Positions 28,903 through 38,991 of a DNA stretch of 64,000 bases are shown piece after piece. Source of the stretch: Streptococcus ictaluri 707-05 (GTDB taxonomy: Bacteria; Bacillota; Bacilli; Lactobacillales; Streptococcaceae); contig NZ_AEUX02000001.1 in the NCBI RefSeq assembly GCF_000188015.2, forward strand, positions 186,001 through 250,000, in the 5' to 3' direction. The translations under genes and the position numbers were made by a program. The first letter of the stretch is position 1. Each line of letters starts with the position of its first letter. Under the pieces are notes generated by a model. That model searched no databases, was not told the origin of the DNA, and was given only the letters and a program-made list of their open reading frames with translations.

Positions 28903-30810
28903 ATGGATTATAAAAAAGTAGCACAAGTAATTGTGAATGCTATCGGTCGGGAGAATATTGTAGCAGCTGCTCATTGCGCTACCCGTCTGAGATTGGTCTT
29001 AAAAGACGATAAAGCTATCGATCAAAAAACTTTGGATAGTGATCCTGATATCAAGGGAACTTTTCGATCAAATGGACAGTATCAGATCATTATTGGACCG
29101 GGAGATGTTAATTTTGTCTATGCTGAATTAATCAAAGAGACGGGTCTCAAAGACGCTCAAAAGGATGATTTGAAAAAAATCAGCCAAGAAGGCCAGCACT
29201 TTAATCCCTTAATGGCTTTAATGCGATTGCTTTCTGATATTTTTGTACCGATTATTTCAGCTTTGGTAGCCGGTGGTCTTTTAATGGCCTTACGTAATTT
29301 TTTGACCTCACCAGATTTGTTTGGACCCTTATCATTAGAGCAACAATTCCCAACGATTAAGGGACTATCAGAAATGATTCAATTCATGTCTGCGGCTCCC
29401 TTTATGTTTTTGCCAATATTGGTTGGGTTTTCTGCTTCTAAGCGTTTTGGAGCCAATCCTTGCCTAGGAGCTGCTCTTGGGATGATTATGACAGCAGCTA
29501 ATCCCGCTGACTTGACTACATGGAAGCTCTTTGGTTTACAAATTGCGCAAGCCAACTATTTTTACCAAGTGATTCCAGTCTTGGTTTCTGTCTGGGTCTT
29601 ATCATTACTTGAGAATTTCTTTCATAAAAAATTACCGTCTTCGATTGACTTTACCTTTACTCCTTTATTATCTTTATTAATCACAGGCTTCTTGACTTTT
29701 GCGGCTATAGGTCCTATTATGATGATGGTCTCTGATAGCATCACTAATGCCATTGTGTGGTTATATAACACAACTGGTCCCTTAGGAATGGGCATCTTTG
29801 GTGGGACTTATTCGCTGATTGTGATGACAGGTTTGCATCAATCTTTCCCTGCTATTGAAACCCAGTTGCTCTCAGCATATAATCAAAACGGAACTGGAGT
29901 TGGAGGCTATATTTTTGTAGTAGCCTCCATGGCAAATGTGGCTCAAGGTGCAGCTACCTTAGCTATCTATTTTTTAACTAAGAAGGCTAAGACAAAGGGA
30001 TTATCCGGTTCAGCTGCAGTGTCTGCTTTCTTAGGAATTACTGAGCCAGCTCTTTTTGGGGTTAACTTAAAATACCGCTTCCCCTTCTTTTGCGCTTTGA
30101 TTGGTTCAGCAGTTGGTGCAGCATTCGCGGGATTGATGAAAGTTATTGCAGTGTCTTTAGGTGCAGCTGGCTTTATCGGATTTTTATCTATAAAAGCTAG
30201 CAGCATTCCCATGTATGTTGTGGCTCAATTAATAGCTTTTGCGATTGCTTTTGGTTTGACCCTGCTCTATGGTAAAACTAAGGCAGCAAAGGTATTTGTA
30301 GAAGAAGCCTTGGTTGATGTCGAAGAAGCACCTATTATTTCTGCTAAGCCTTCTCAAGAAGAGGTTCTTAGTCCTCTTGATGGATTTGTGGTTCCTTTAG
30401 AATCAGTCTCTGATCCTGTATTTGCATCAGGCGCTATGGGTCAAGGCATGGCTATTAAACCAGAAGGGAATACGGTATATGCTCCTTTTGATGGTCAAGT
30501 GACAGTGGTCTTTGAGACAGGTCATGCCTATGGATTGCAAGCAGATAGTGGGATAGAATTGCTAATTCACATCGGTATAGATACGGTGTCTATGGCTGGT
30601 GATGCTTTTAAGGCTTTAGTGACAAAAGGACAGAGAGTACAAAAAGGACAGGTCTTGGGAACATTTGATATTAATAAAATTGAAAAGGCAAAACTTGAGT
30701 TAACAACGATGTTGATAGTGACAAATAACTCTCAATATCACAAGTGTCACAAGACTAGTGATGAGCATATTAGAGTAGGACAAGTCCTTATGACTTTAGA
30801 CAAGAACTAA
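28903..30810 (+). CDS. scrA: Sucrose PTS transporter EIIBCA
   Basis: Imports sucrose with phosphorylation. It is 635 aa in order EIIB (phospho-Cys25 in AHCATRLR), EIIC (about residues 100-460, around ten membrane segments) and EIIA (about 490-630, phospho-His in [10 protein letters not shown]). All three domains are fused in one chain, as in other streptococcal ScrA. It is divergent from scrB-scrR. Confidence 0.96.
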   Translation: MDYKKVAQVIVNAIGRENIVAAAHCATRLRLVLKDDKAIDQKTLDSDPDIKGTFRSNGQYQIIIGPGDVNFVYAELIKETGLKDAQKDDLKKISQEGQHFNPLMALMRLLSDIFVPIISALVAGGLLMALRNFLTSPDLFGPLSLEQQFPTIKGLSEMIQFMSAAPFMFLPILVGFSASKRFGANPCLGAALGMIMTAANPADLTTWKLFGLQIAQANYFYQVIPVLVSVWVLSLLENFFHKKLPSSIDFTFTPLLSLLITGFLTFAAIGPIMMMVSDSITNAIVWLYNTTGPLGMGIFGGTYSLIVMTGLHQSFPAIETQLLSAYNQNGTGVGGYIFVVASMANVAQGAATLAIYFLTKKAKTKGLSGSAAVSAFLGITEPALFGVNLKYRFPFFCALIGSAVGAAFAGLMKVIAVSLGAAGFIGFLSIKASSIPMYVVAQLIAFAIAFGLTLLYGKTKAAKVFVEEALVDVEEAPIISAKPSQEEVLSPLDGFVVPLESVSDPVFASGAMGQGMAIKPEGNTVYAPFDGQVTVVFETGHAYGLQADSGIELLIHIGIDTVSMAGDAFKALVTKGQRVQKGQVLGTFDINKIEKAKLELTTMLIVTNNSQYHKCHKTSDEHIRVGQVLMTLDKN

Positions 30811-30813
30811 CAG

Positions 30814-30838
30814 AAAAGCTGGACCTAGTCCAGCTTTT
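30814..30838 (+). terminator. scrA terminator
   Basis: AAAAGCTGGAC pairs with GTCCAGCTTTT around CTA. Confidence 0.85.
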
Positions 30839-31068
30839 AGCACTTTGAAAAGGATGAATCAAAAAGTCAAGGAGTTCTGGAAAGCCTTTTTGAGCTCGAG
30901 GTAAAGATTACTAAAGTTTGTGTTATTTTAACTATACTTTGTGCCTTGTTTTTTGAACAATTAACTTGATATACTGGATAAAACGAGTTATGACCTTTTA
31001 GGTCAAGTTAACTTTCATATCTAATTTAAAAGGGACAGGTCATCAGAGACGCGTTAATAGGAGAAAAA

Positions 31069-31950
31069 ATGGGAAAATTATTTGGAAGTATCGAGGCTGG
31101 TGGAACAAAATTTGTTTGTGCAGTAGGCAATCAGGAATTTGAAATTGTCGATAAAATACAATTTCCGACGACAAAACCTGAAGAAACCATTGACAGAACA
31201 ATTGCTTATTTTAAAACTTTTGAAGAGCAATTGGCTGGGATAGCGATTGGGTCATTTGGTCCTATTGATATTGATCCAGAGTCAAGTACTTATGGTTATA
31301 TCACAACAACTCCAAAGCCTTATTGGGCTAATGTGGATTTATTAGGAAAGCTTTCAGCTGCCTTTGATATTCCCTTTTATATCACCACAGATGTCAATAG
31401 TTCAGCTTACGGCGAAGCTATTGCACGCCCAGGAACAAAGAGTCTGGTTTATTACATCATTGGAACAGGAATTGGTGCAGGAGCCATACAAGACGGTCGC
31501 TTTATCGGTGGAATAGGGGATACTGAAGCTGGTCACACCTATGTGAAGTCGCACCCGTCGGATTTGCAGGCAGATTTTCAAGGTGTTTGTCCTTTTCACA
31601 AGGGTTGTCTAGAAGGAATGGCGGCTGGACCTAGCTTAGAAGCACGTACTGGTATTAAAGGGGAATTATTAGAAGCAGATGATCAAGTCTGGGATACCCA
31701 AGCCTTTTACATCGCTCAAGCTGCTTTACAAGCCACCATGCTGTATCGCCCACAAGTCATTGTTTTTGGTGGCGGTGTCATGGCACAAGAGCATATGGTG
31801 AAAAGAGTTCATGATTGCTTTAGGCAATTATTAAATGGCTATCTGCCTGTTCCAGATTTAAAAGACTATATTGTGACACCAGCTATTGCTGACAATGGCT
31901 CTGCTACAATAGGTAATTTTGCCTTGGCTAAGCAAGTATCAGAAACCTAA
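31069..31950 (+). CDS. scrK: Fructokinase (ROK family)
   Basis: Phosphorylates the fructose released by ScrB. It is 293 aa. The ROK phosphate loop IEAGGTKFVCAV is at the N-terminus, the GIGAGAIQDG segment lies near residue 145, and a His/Cys zinc motif (AGHTYV, CPFHKGCLEG) near 160-190 is typical of ROK sugar kinases. manA lies 150 bases downstream. Confidence 0.93.
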   Translation: MGKLFGSIEAGGTKFVCAVGNQEFEIVDKIQFPTTKPEETIDRTIAYFKTFEEQLAGIAIGSFGPIDIDPESSTYGYITTTPKPYWANVDLLGKLSAAFDIPFYITTDVNSSAYGEAIARPGTKSLVYYIIGTGIGAGAIQDGRFIGGIGDTEAGHTYVKSHPSDLQADFQGVCPFHKGCLEGMAAGPSLEARTGIKGELLEADDQVWDTQAFYIAQAALQATMLYRPQVIVFGGGVMAQEHMVKRVHDCFRQLLNGYLPVPDLKDYIVTPAIADNGSATIGNFALAKQVSET

Positions 31951-32100
31951 TAAGGAAGCAACCTTTAGATTAAAGCTAAAGGTGGTTTATCACTCATTAT
32001 ATTATTGGGTCTAATAGGTACACAGTCCAACTATTTCAAAAATACTAGAAAATGCTATAATAACTAAGAAAGAAGTCATAAAAAGAATTGAGGAAGTATT

Positions 32101-33045
32101 ATGTCAGAACTGTTATTTCTAGAGTCTTGTATGCACGATAAAATTTGGGGAGGAACTCAATTAAGAGATCAATTTGGTTACCAAATTCCTTCAGAAACAA
32201 CAGGTGAATACTGGGCAATTTCTGCTCATCCCAATGGGGTATCAACCATCAGTCAAGGTCGCTTTAAAGGGGAAACTTTAGATAACTTATATGCCCAAAG
32301 ACCAGATTTGTTTGGCAATCCTAAGGAAGCTGTATTTCCACTTCTGACCAAGATTTTAGACGCTAATGATTGGCTTAGTGTACAAGTTCATCCAGATGAT
32401 GCTTACGGCATGGCTCATGAGGGTGAGCTTGGAAAAACTGAGTGCTGGTATGTGATTGCTGCAGAAGAAGGGGCAGAGATCATTTATGGTCATCATGCTA
32501 AATCTAAAGAAGAGTTGAAGCAGATGATTGAAGCAGGTGATTGGGATAATCTATTGACACGTGTCCCAGTTAAAGCTGGTGACTTTTTCTATGTTCCTAG
32601 TGGCACCATGCATGCTATAGGAAAAGGTATTTTGATTTTAGAGACGCAACAGTCATCTGATACTACCTATCGTGTTTATGATTTTGATCGTAAAGATGCC
32701 AAAGGGGAGTTAAGAGAATTACATATTGACAAATCGATTGATGTCTTAAGGATTGGTGAGCCTGAAAATAGCGTTCCAGCAACCCTTTATATTGATCAGT
32801 TCGTCACTACTTGTTTGGTTTCAAATCCTTTCTTTACCGTTTACAAATGGAAGGTTAGTCAATTGGTTGAGATGAGACAAACAGCTCCATATCTTTTGGT
32901 CAGCGTCCTCGAAGGACAAGGGAAGCTTTTTGTGGATCAAGAGGCTTATGACTTAAATAAAGGTATGCATTTTATCTTGCCAAATGATGTCAAATCATGG
33001 CAATTAGATGGACAAATGGAATTCATTGTCAGCCATCCCAATTAA
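32101..33045 (+). CDS. manA: Mannose-6-phosphate isomerase, class I
   Basis: Interconverts mannose-6-phosphate and fructose-6-phosphate. It is 314 aa. The zinc-binding cupin has VQVHPDD near residue 100, an E in KTECWYV and the His in SGTMHAIGKG near 175. Together with scrK it feeds hexose phosphates into glycolysis. Confidence 0.93.
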   Translation: MSELLFLESCMHDKIWGGTQLRDQFGYQIPSETTGEYWAISAHPNGVSTISQGRFKGETLDNLYAQRPDLFGNPKEAVFPLLTKILDANDWLSVQVHPDDAYGMAHEGELGKTECWYVIAAEEGAEIIYGHHAKSKEELKQMIEAGDWDNLLTRVPVKAGDFFYVPSGTMHAIGKGILILETQQSSDTTYRVYDFDRKDAKGELRELHIDKSIDVLRIGEPENSVPATLYIDQFVTTCLVSNPFFTVYKWKVSQLVEMRQTAPYLLVSVLEGQGKLFVDQEAYDLNKGMHFILPNDVKSWQLDGQMEFIVSHPN

Positions 33046-33079
33046 AAATTGCAATAACATTAATTTATAATGAGAGTCC

Positions 33080-33114
33080 AAAAAAGGTGGTTTTTATTGA
33101 TACTACCTTTTTTT
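33080..33114 (+). terminator. manA terminator
   Basis: AAAAAAGGTGGT pairs with ACTACCTTTTTTT, with one mismatch, across TTTTATTGAT. Confidence 0.75.
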
Positions 33115-33196
33115 CACTGATAACTTATCATCAATTCTTGAACTGAAAGCCTATTTATGTTAGAATGAACTGATTAGACGAGCGAAAGGAAAGAGA

Positions 33197-35725
33197 ATGA
33201 CCAATATTCTACGCAAAGTCATTGAAAATGACAAAGGCGAATTAAGAAAATTAGAAAAAATTGCAAAAAAAGTAGAGTCCTACACAGACCAAATGGAGGC
33301 TCTATCAGATAAAGAATTACAAGCCAAAACCCCTGAATTTAAAGAACGTTACCAAAATGGTGAAACCCTTGATCAATTGCTTCCAGAAGCTTTTGCGGTT
33401 GTCCGTGAAGCTGCTAGACGTGTCTTAGGACTTTACCCATATCGTGTTCAGATCATGGGGGGAGTTGTTCTTCATAACGGTGACGTACCGGAGATGCGTA
33501 CCGGTGAAGGAAAAACCTTGACAGCTACTATGCCTGTTTACCTGAATGCTTTAGCAGGAGAAGGGGTTCATGTTATTACCGTTAACGAATACCTATCTAC
33601 CCGTGATGCGACTGAAATGGGTGAAGTTTATAGCTGGTTAGGTCTTTCAGTGGGGATTAACTTAGCCGCTAAAACTTCAGCTGAAAAACGCGAAGCCTAC
33701 CAATGTGATATCACTTATTCAACCAACTCAGAGGTCGGTTTTGACTATTTGCGTGACAACATGGTTGTTCGTCAAGAAGACATGGTGCAACGTCCTTTGA
33801 ACTTTGCTCTTGTCGATGAAGTAGACTCTGTCTTGATTGATGAGGCAAGAACGCCTTTGATTGTATCTGGTACCGTTAGCTCAGAGACTAACCAATTATA
33901 CGTTCGTGCGGATATGTTTGTGAAGACCTTGTCATCAGTTGACTCTGTTATTGATGTGCCAACTAAGACTATTAGTCTGACAGACTCTGGTATTGATAAA
34001 GCAGAAAGTTACTTCAATCTTAAAAATCTTTATGATATCGAAAATGTAGCTCTTACGCACTTCGTAGATAATGCGCTTCGTGCTAACTATATCATGCTTT
34101 TGGATATTGACTATGTGGTTAGTGAAGATGGTGAAATCCTTATTGTTGACCAGTTTACAGGACGTACCATGGAAGGTCGCCGCTTCTCAGACGGTCTACA
34201 CCAGGCTATTGAAGCCAAAGAGGGCGTTCGTATCCAAGAAGAGTCTAAGACAAGCGCCTCAATTACCTACCAAAATATGTTCCGTATGTACAAAAAATTG
34301 GCAGGTATGACAGGGACAGCCAAGACAGAAGAAGAGGAATTTCGCGAAGTTTACAACATGCGCATTATTCCAATTCCGACCAACCGTCCTATTGCACGTT
34401 TAGATAACACTGATCTTCTTTACCCCACACTTGATTCGAAATTTAAAGCGGTAGTGGCAGATGTTAAAGAACGTCACGAAAAAGGACAGCCGATTCTTGT
34501 AGGTACTGTAGCTGTTGAGACCAGTGACCTTATTTCCCAAAAATTAGTTGAAGCAGGCATTCCTCATGAAGTCTTGAATGCTAAAAACCACTTCAAAGAG
34601 GCTCAAATCATTATGAACGCGGGTCAACGTGGTGCCGTTACCATTGCAACCAACATGGCCGGTCGTGGTACCGATATCAAACTTGGTGAAGGGGTTCGTG
34701 AACTAGGTGGACTTTGTGTAATTGGTACAGAGCGTCATGAGAGTCGCCGTATTGATAATCAGCTTCGTGGACGTTCAGGTCGTCAAGGTGATCCAGGTGA
34801 ATCACAATTTTACCTTTCTCTAGAAGATGACTTGATGAGACGCTTTGGTTCAGACCGTATCAAGGCCTTCTTAGAACGCATGAAAATGAATGAAGAAGAC
34901 ACGGTTATCAAATCAGGTATGCTATCTCGCCAAGTGGAGTCAGCTCAAAAACGTGTTGAAGGAAATAACTACGATACCCGTAAGCAAGTCTTGCAGTACG
35001 ATGATGTGATGCGCGAGCAACGTGAAATTATCTATGCTAACCGCCGTGATGTGATTATAGCTAATCGTGATTTGGGTCCTGAAATCAAATCAATGATTAA
35101 ACGAACAATCAGTCGTGCTGTAGATGCTCACGCACGTAGCAATCGTAAAGATGCTCTTGATGCGATTGTCGCTTTTGCTAGAACTAATCTTGTTCCAGAA
35201 GAGACTATCAGTGCCAAAGAACTCCAAGGACTTAAAGACGAACAAATCAAAGAAAAACTCTATCAAAGAGCCATAGATATCTATGATAGCCAGTTATCTA
35301 AATTACGTGATCAAAATGCTATTATTGAATTCCAAAAAGTCTTAATTTTGATGATTGTGGATAACAAGTGGACAGAGCATATTGATGCTTTGGATCAATT
35401 ACGTAACGCAGTTGGTTTACGTGGTTATGCACAAAATAATCCTGTTGTAGAGTATCAATCAGAAGGCTTCAAGATGTTCCAAGATATGATTGGGGCAATT
35501 GAGTTTGATGTGACGCGTACCATGATGAAAGCACAGATTCATGAACAAGAGCGTGAGCGTACTACTCCACACGCGACAACAACAGCTGTCCAAAACATCC
35601 CATCACAAAGCATGAGAGATGATTTAGACCCATCCCTTGATTATTCAAATGTGGAACGTAATGCTCCATGTCCATGTGGTTGTGGAAAGAAATTTAAAAA
35701 TTGTCACGGTCGTAAAGCTTTTTAA
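33197..35725 (+). CDS. secA: Preprotein translocase ATPase SecA
   Basis: Motor of the Sec export pathway. It is 842 aa. Walker A is [11 protein letters not shown] near residue 100. The DEAD-type motif is in [17 protein letters not shown], and the helicase motif is [12 protein letters not shown]. The C-terminal zinc-binding tail [14 protein letters not shown] is intact. The last residues HGRKAF are typical of streptococcal SecA. Confidence 0.97.
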   Translation: MTNILRKVIENDKGELRKLEKIAKKVESYTDQMEALSDKELQAKTPEFKERYQNGETLDQLLPEAFAVVREAARRVLGLYPYRVQIMGGVVLHNGDVPEMRTGEGKTLTATMPVYLNALAGEGVHVITVNEYLSTRDATEMGEVYSWLGLSVGINLAAKTSAEKREAYQCDITYSTNSEVGFDYLRDNMVVRQEDMVQRPLNFALVDEVDSVLIDEARTPLIVSGTVSSETNQLYVRADMFVKTLSSVDSVIDVPTKTISLTDSGIDKAESYFNLKNLYDIENVALTHFVDNALRANYIMLLDIDYVVSEDGEILIVDQFTGRTMEGRRFSDGLHQAIEAKEGVRIQEESKTSASITYQNMFRMYKKLAGMTGTAKTEEEEFREVYNMRIIPIPTNRPIARLDNTDLLYPTLDSKFKAVVADVKERHEKGQPILVGTVAVETSDLISQKLVEAGIPHEVLNAKNHFKEAQIIMNAGQRGAVTIATNMAGRGTDIKLGEGVRELGGLCVIGTERHESRRIDNQLRGRSGRQGDPGESQFYLSLEDDLMRRFGSDRIKAFLERMKMNEEDTVIKSGMLSRQVESAQKRVEGNNYDTRKQVLQYDDVMREQREIIYANRRDVIIANRDLGPEIKSMIKRTISRAVDAHARSNRKDALDAIVAFARTNLVPEETISAKELQGLKDEQIKEKLYQRAIDIYDSQLSKLRDQNAIIEFQKVLILMIVDNKWTEHIDALDQLRNAVGLRGYAQNNPVVEYQSEGFKMFQDMIGAIEFDVTRTMMKAQIHEQERERTTPHATTTAVQNIPSQSMRDDLDPSLDYSNVERNAPCPCGCGKKFKNCHGRKAF

Positions 35726-35762
35726 GACCAGGTCCCCTTTTAGGGAATGATGATATGGAATC

Positions 35763-35798
35763 AAAAGGAGCTGGGAGCTAATCTCAGCTTCTCTTTTT
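35763..35798 (+). terminator. secA terminator
   Basis: AGCTGGGA pairs with TCTCAGCT (one G-T pair) around GCTAA, followed by a CTTCTC stretch and T5. Confidence 0.65.
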
Positions 35799-35828
35799 CA
35801 GAGAAAAAGAAAGCTAGTAAGGAATAAA

Positions 35829-36185
35829 ATGATTGTTGGACATGGTATAGATTTGCAAGAAATCACTGCAGTAGCAAAAGCCTATCACAGAAATCCTCGA
35901 TTCGCTCGAAAAATCTTAACGGATCAGGAGCTTAGCATTTTTCAAAGCTTTCCTCCAAAACGTCAAATGACCTATCTAGCAGGTCGTTGGTCTGGTAAAG
36001 AAGCCTTTGCTAAAGCAATGGGCACGGGAATAGGAAAGTTGACCTTTCAGGATATTGAGATTCTAAATGACCAGAGAGGTAGACCTTTTATTACCAAATC
36101 TCCTTTTGAAGGAAAGAGTTTTATTAGCATTTCTCATAGTGGCGACTATGTTCAAGCCAGTGTTATTTTGGAGGCTGACAAATGA
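35829..36185 (+). CDS. acpS: Holo-[acyl-carrier-protein] synthase
   Basis: Adds phosphopantetheine to ACP. It is 118 aa. N-terminal [10 protein letters not shown] holds the Mg-binding Asp, and [14 protein letters not shown] is the second family motif. Its stop overlaps the alr start by 4 bases (ATGA), so they are translationally coupled. Confidence 0.95.
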   Translation: MIVGHGIDLQEITAVAKAYHRNPRFARKILTDQELSIFQSFPPKRQMTYLAGRWSGKEAFAKAMGTGIGKLTFQDIEILNDQRGRPFITKSPFEGKSFISISHSGDYVQASVILEADK

Positions 36186-37282
36186 TATCAAGTACACATC
36201 GACCAACCCTTGCAAGGGTTAATTTAAAAGCTATTTCAGAAAATATTGAAAAGGTTAAGCGTCATATTCCTCAATCGAGTAAAGTTTATGCTGTGGTAAA
36301 GGCTAATGCTTATGGTCACGGAGCTATTAGGGTGGCAAAAGCCATCGACCAGCAAGTTGATGCTTACTGCGTTTCCAATTTAGATGAAGCCCTAGAATTG
36401 CGTCAAGCAGGTATTGACAAAGATATTCTTATTTTAGGAGTTATTTTAGCAACAGATCTGCCTTTGGTTATCCAAGAAAAGATAACCATTACGGTAGCTA
36501 GTCTTGAGTGGTTAGAAATGGCTTTGAGTCAAAAGCTAGACATGTCTCAGCTCCATGTCCACCTCAAAGTGGATTCTGGAATGGGACGTATTGGTGTTAG
36601 GACAGTTCAAGAAGCTGATGCTCTTATCTCGGTTTTACAAAAGCATGGCGTCAAAGTGGATGGCATTTTCACACATTTTGCGACAGCAGATGAGTCTGAT
36701 GACCATAAATTTAACCAACAGTTAAATTATTTTAAAGACTTAGTGGCAAACTTAGCTTACCGTCCAGCACTTGTCCATGCTAGTAATTCGGCAGCCAGCT
36801 TATGGCACCAAGAAAGTATCTTTAATGCCGTTCGTTTAGGAATTGCCATTTATGGTCTAAATCCTAGCGGAGAAGACTTGGCACTGCCATATCCCTTACA
36901 AGAGGCCTTAAGTTTAGAAACCATTTTAGTTCATGTCAAAGCGATTGACAAAGGTCAAACGGTTGGCTACGGTGCTACTTATTGTGCTCACGAAAAGGAG
37001 TATATCGGAACCTTACCAATTGGCTATGCTGATGGTTGGACCAGAGATTTACAAGGTTTTAAGGTGTTGGTAGAAAAAGAGTGGTGCGAAATTGTTGGTC
37101 GTGTTTCCATGGATCAGGTTACGATTAGACTGCCTAAAGCCTTTCCTATAGGGACAAAAGTGACCTTAATAGGGCAGCGAGGTAACCAAAAAATCAGTGC
37201 AACAGATATTGCTAACTATAAGAAAACTATCAATTATGAAGTGCTTTGTTTATTGAGTGACCGTATCCCTAGAGAATATTAA
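36182..37282 (+). CDS. alr: Alanine racemase
   Basis: PLP enzyme that makes D-alanine for peptidoglycan. It is 366 aa. PLP Lys is in [10 protein letters not shown] near residue 40, and the second catalytic base Tyr is in VGYGATYCA near residue 263. It is coupled to acpS. Confidence 0.95.
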   Translation: MISSTHRPTLARVNLKAISENIEKVKRHIPQSSKVYAVVKANAYGHGAIRVAKAIDQQVDAYCVSNLDEALELRQAGIDKDILILGVILATDLPLVIQEKITITVASLEWLEMALSQKLDMSQLHVHLKVDSGMGRIGVRTVQEADALISVLQKHGVKVDGIFTHFATADESDDHKFNQQLNYFKDLVANLAYRPALVHASNSAASLWHQESIFNAVRLGIAIYGLNPSGEDLALPYPLQEALSLETILVHVKAIDKGQTVGYGATYCAHEKEYIGTLPIGYADGWTRDLQGFKVLVEKEWCEIVGRVSMDQVTIRLPKAFPIGTKVTLIGQRGNQKISATDIANYKKTINYEVLCLLSDRIPREY

Positions 37283-37302
37283 AGAAAAATGACAAAAAAT
37301 CC

Positions 37303-37332
37303 TTGCTTTTTAATTCATATTAGTGCTATAAT
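37303..37332 (+). promoter_or_regulatory. Promoter of the isp-like gene
   Basis: TTGCTT (37303-37308), an 18-base spacer and TATAAT (37327-37332). Confidence 0.6.
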
Positions 37333-37370
37333 GTGGGGTAGAATACTAGAAAGAAGCAACCAATCATTAA

Positions 37371-38819
37371 ATGAAAAAAACCAAATTATTAAGAATGGCC
37401 ATGGTAATGGCTCTTCTAGCCCCAAGTATGGGAAATGTAAGGGTGTTTGCTCAAGATAGTTTGCTTGATGTCAACCACACAAAGTCCTTATCTGAAGATG
37501 ATTCTTCTATAGAAGAATCAGACCAAGCTGAGGTAATGGATGATGTTGACACAGGCCTTGAAACAGAAGATGCGACAAGTCCAGAATCGCCTTCTAGTTC
37601 AAGCCCAAGCGATACGTCAAAAGAAGCTGATGATAAAAAGCAAGGGAGTGACACAAGTCAAACAGAACTTCCTTCAGATCAAACAAAGCCTGAAGCACCG
37701 GAAGTAAAATCACCTCTTGAACCAAGTCCACAACCAAGCCCAGAAAAAGCAACTCCGCAAGCAAGTGCTCCACTTGTTCCTTTTATGCCATCAGTTTCAG
37801 ATGAACCTTTAGAAATGCCTAACATTCCATCTGTTAATACTTATGCGGCGTATGTGGATCACTGGAGTGGTAAAGATGCTTATACGCATAATCTTTTATC
37901 TCGACGTTATGGGATTAAAGCAGAGCAGCTTGATGGCTTTTTGAAGTCTACGGGCATTCAGTATGATAGCAAACGAATCAATGGCGCTAAATTACTGAAG
38001 TGGGAAAAGATGAGTGGACTTGACGTTCGTGCTATTATTGCTATTTCGATGACAGAGAGCTCATTAGGAACCCAAGGTGTAGCAAGGCTTTTAGGTGCCA
38101 ATATGTTTGGTTATGCTGCTTTTGACCTTAACCCTAATCAAGCAAGTCAGTATAACGATGATATTGCTATTGTCAGAATGACTCAAGAAACAATCATCAA
38201 AAATAAAAATACGGATTTTGCGTTACAAGATCATAAAGCTTCTAAATTTGCAAAAGGCTTATTGAATTTTGCTAGTGACGGTGGTCTGTATTTCACTGAT
38301 ACTAGCGGTTCTGGTAAACGCCGTGCTCAAATCATGGAAGCTGTCGATACTTGGATTGACCAACACGGTGGAACCCCAGCTATTCCTGCAGAATTGAAAA
38401 TTCAATCTTCTTCAAGTTTTGAAAATGTACCAGTCGGTTATCAAATTTCTAAAAGCTATGATGTCTTGAGCTATCAAGCTACTAGCTACGCTTGGGGACA
38501 ATGCACTTGGTACGTATACAACCGTGCTAAAGAGCTCGGATATCAATTCGATGCCTTTATGGGTAATGGTGGTGACTGGAAATACAAAGCTGGTTTCCGC
38601 TTGTCTAAGACACCAAAAGTAGGCTATGCTATTTCCTTTGCTCCAGGGCAAGCAGGTGCGGACGCAACATACGGACACGTGTCAATCGTTGAAGAAGTCA
38701 GAAAAGATGGTTCTATTTTGATTTCTGAATCAAATTGTATTGGTTTAGGAAAAGTTTCTTACCGTACCTTTACACCTCAACAAGCAGAGCAATTAACTTA
38801 CGTCGTTGGAAAAAAATAA
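37371..38819 (+). CDS. isp: Isp-like secreted protein, glucosaminidase-like plus CHAP domain
   Basis: This 482 aa secreted protein has a signal peptide at residues 1-27 (cut after VFAQ). An acidic, Ser/Pro-rich linker follows to about 150. A lysozyme/glucosaminidase-like domain (about 160-325) has a Glu in ISMTESSLGT. A C-terminal CHAP amidase domain (about 370-480) has Cys in WGQCTWYV and His in YGHVSIVEE. This is the layout of the immunogenic secreted protein gene found between alr and the heme operon in S. pyogenes. It likely cuts peptidoglycan at the surface; substrate linkage is inferred. Confidence 0.85.
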   Translation: MKKTKLLRMAMVMALLAPSMGNVRVFAQDSLLDVNHTKSLSEDDSSIEESDQAEVMDDVDTGLETEDATSPESPSSSSPSDTSKEADDKKQGSDTSQTELPSDQTKPEAPEVKSPLEPSPQPSPEKATPQASAPLVPFMPSVSDEPLEMPNIPSVNTYAAYVDHWSGKDAYTHNLLSRRYGIKAEQLDGFLKSTGIQYDSKRINGAKLLKWEKMSGLDVRAIIAISMTESSLGTQGVARLLGANMFGYAAFDLNPNQASQYNDDIAIVRMTQETIIKNKNTDFALQDHKASKFAKGLLNFASDGGLYFTDTSGSGKRRAQIMEAVDTWIDQHGGTPAIPAELKIQSSSSFENVPVGYQISKSYDVLSYQATSYAWGQCTWYVYNRAKELGYQFDAFMGNGGDWKYKAGFRLSKTPKVGYAISFAPGQAGADATYGHVSIVEEVRKDGSILISESNCIGLGKVSYRTFTPQQAEQLTYVVGKK

Positions 38820-38838
38820 ATTAACAATCACAAAAGTG

Positions 38839-38868
38839 TCAACTCTATATAGAGTTGATTCTTTTTTT
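38839..38868 (+). terminator. isp terminator
   Basis: TCAACTCTA pairs with TAGAGTTGA, followed by a T7 run. Confidence 0.85.
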
Positions 38869-38900
38869 GTTTATTATGTGAATTTTTTCCTAAAGTCATC

Positions 38901-38965
38901 TTGACAAAGGGTAGCTAACATGATAGATTAAGCATAGTTAATAAAAAAGTTAATTCGTTTGGAAT
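38901..38965 (+). promoter_or_regulatory. Heme operon promoter with candidate MtsR site
   Basis: TTGACA (38901-38906), a 17-base spacer and TAGATT (38924-38929). Just after it lies AGTTAAT-AAAAA-AGTTAATT. In S. pyogenes this operon is repressed by the metal regulator MtsR at the promoter; whether this AT-rich repeat is its site is a guess. Confidence 0.5.
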
Positions 38966-38991
38966 AAACGTTAGAAAGTTGATTTATCCCC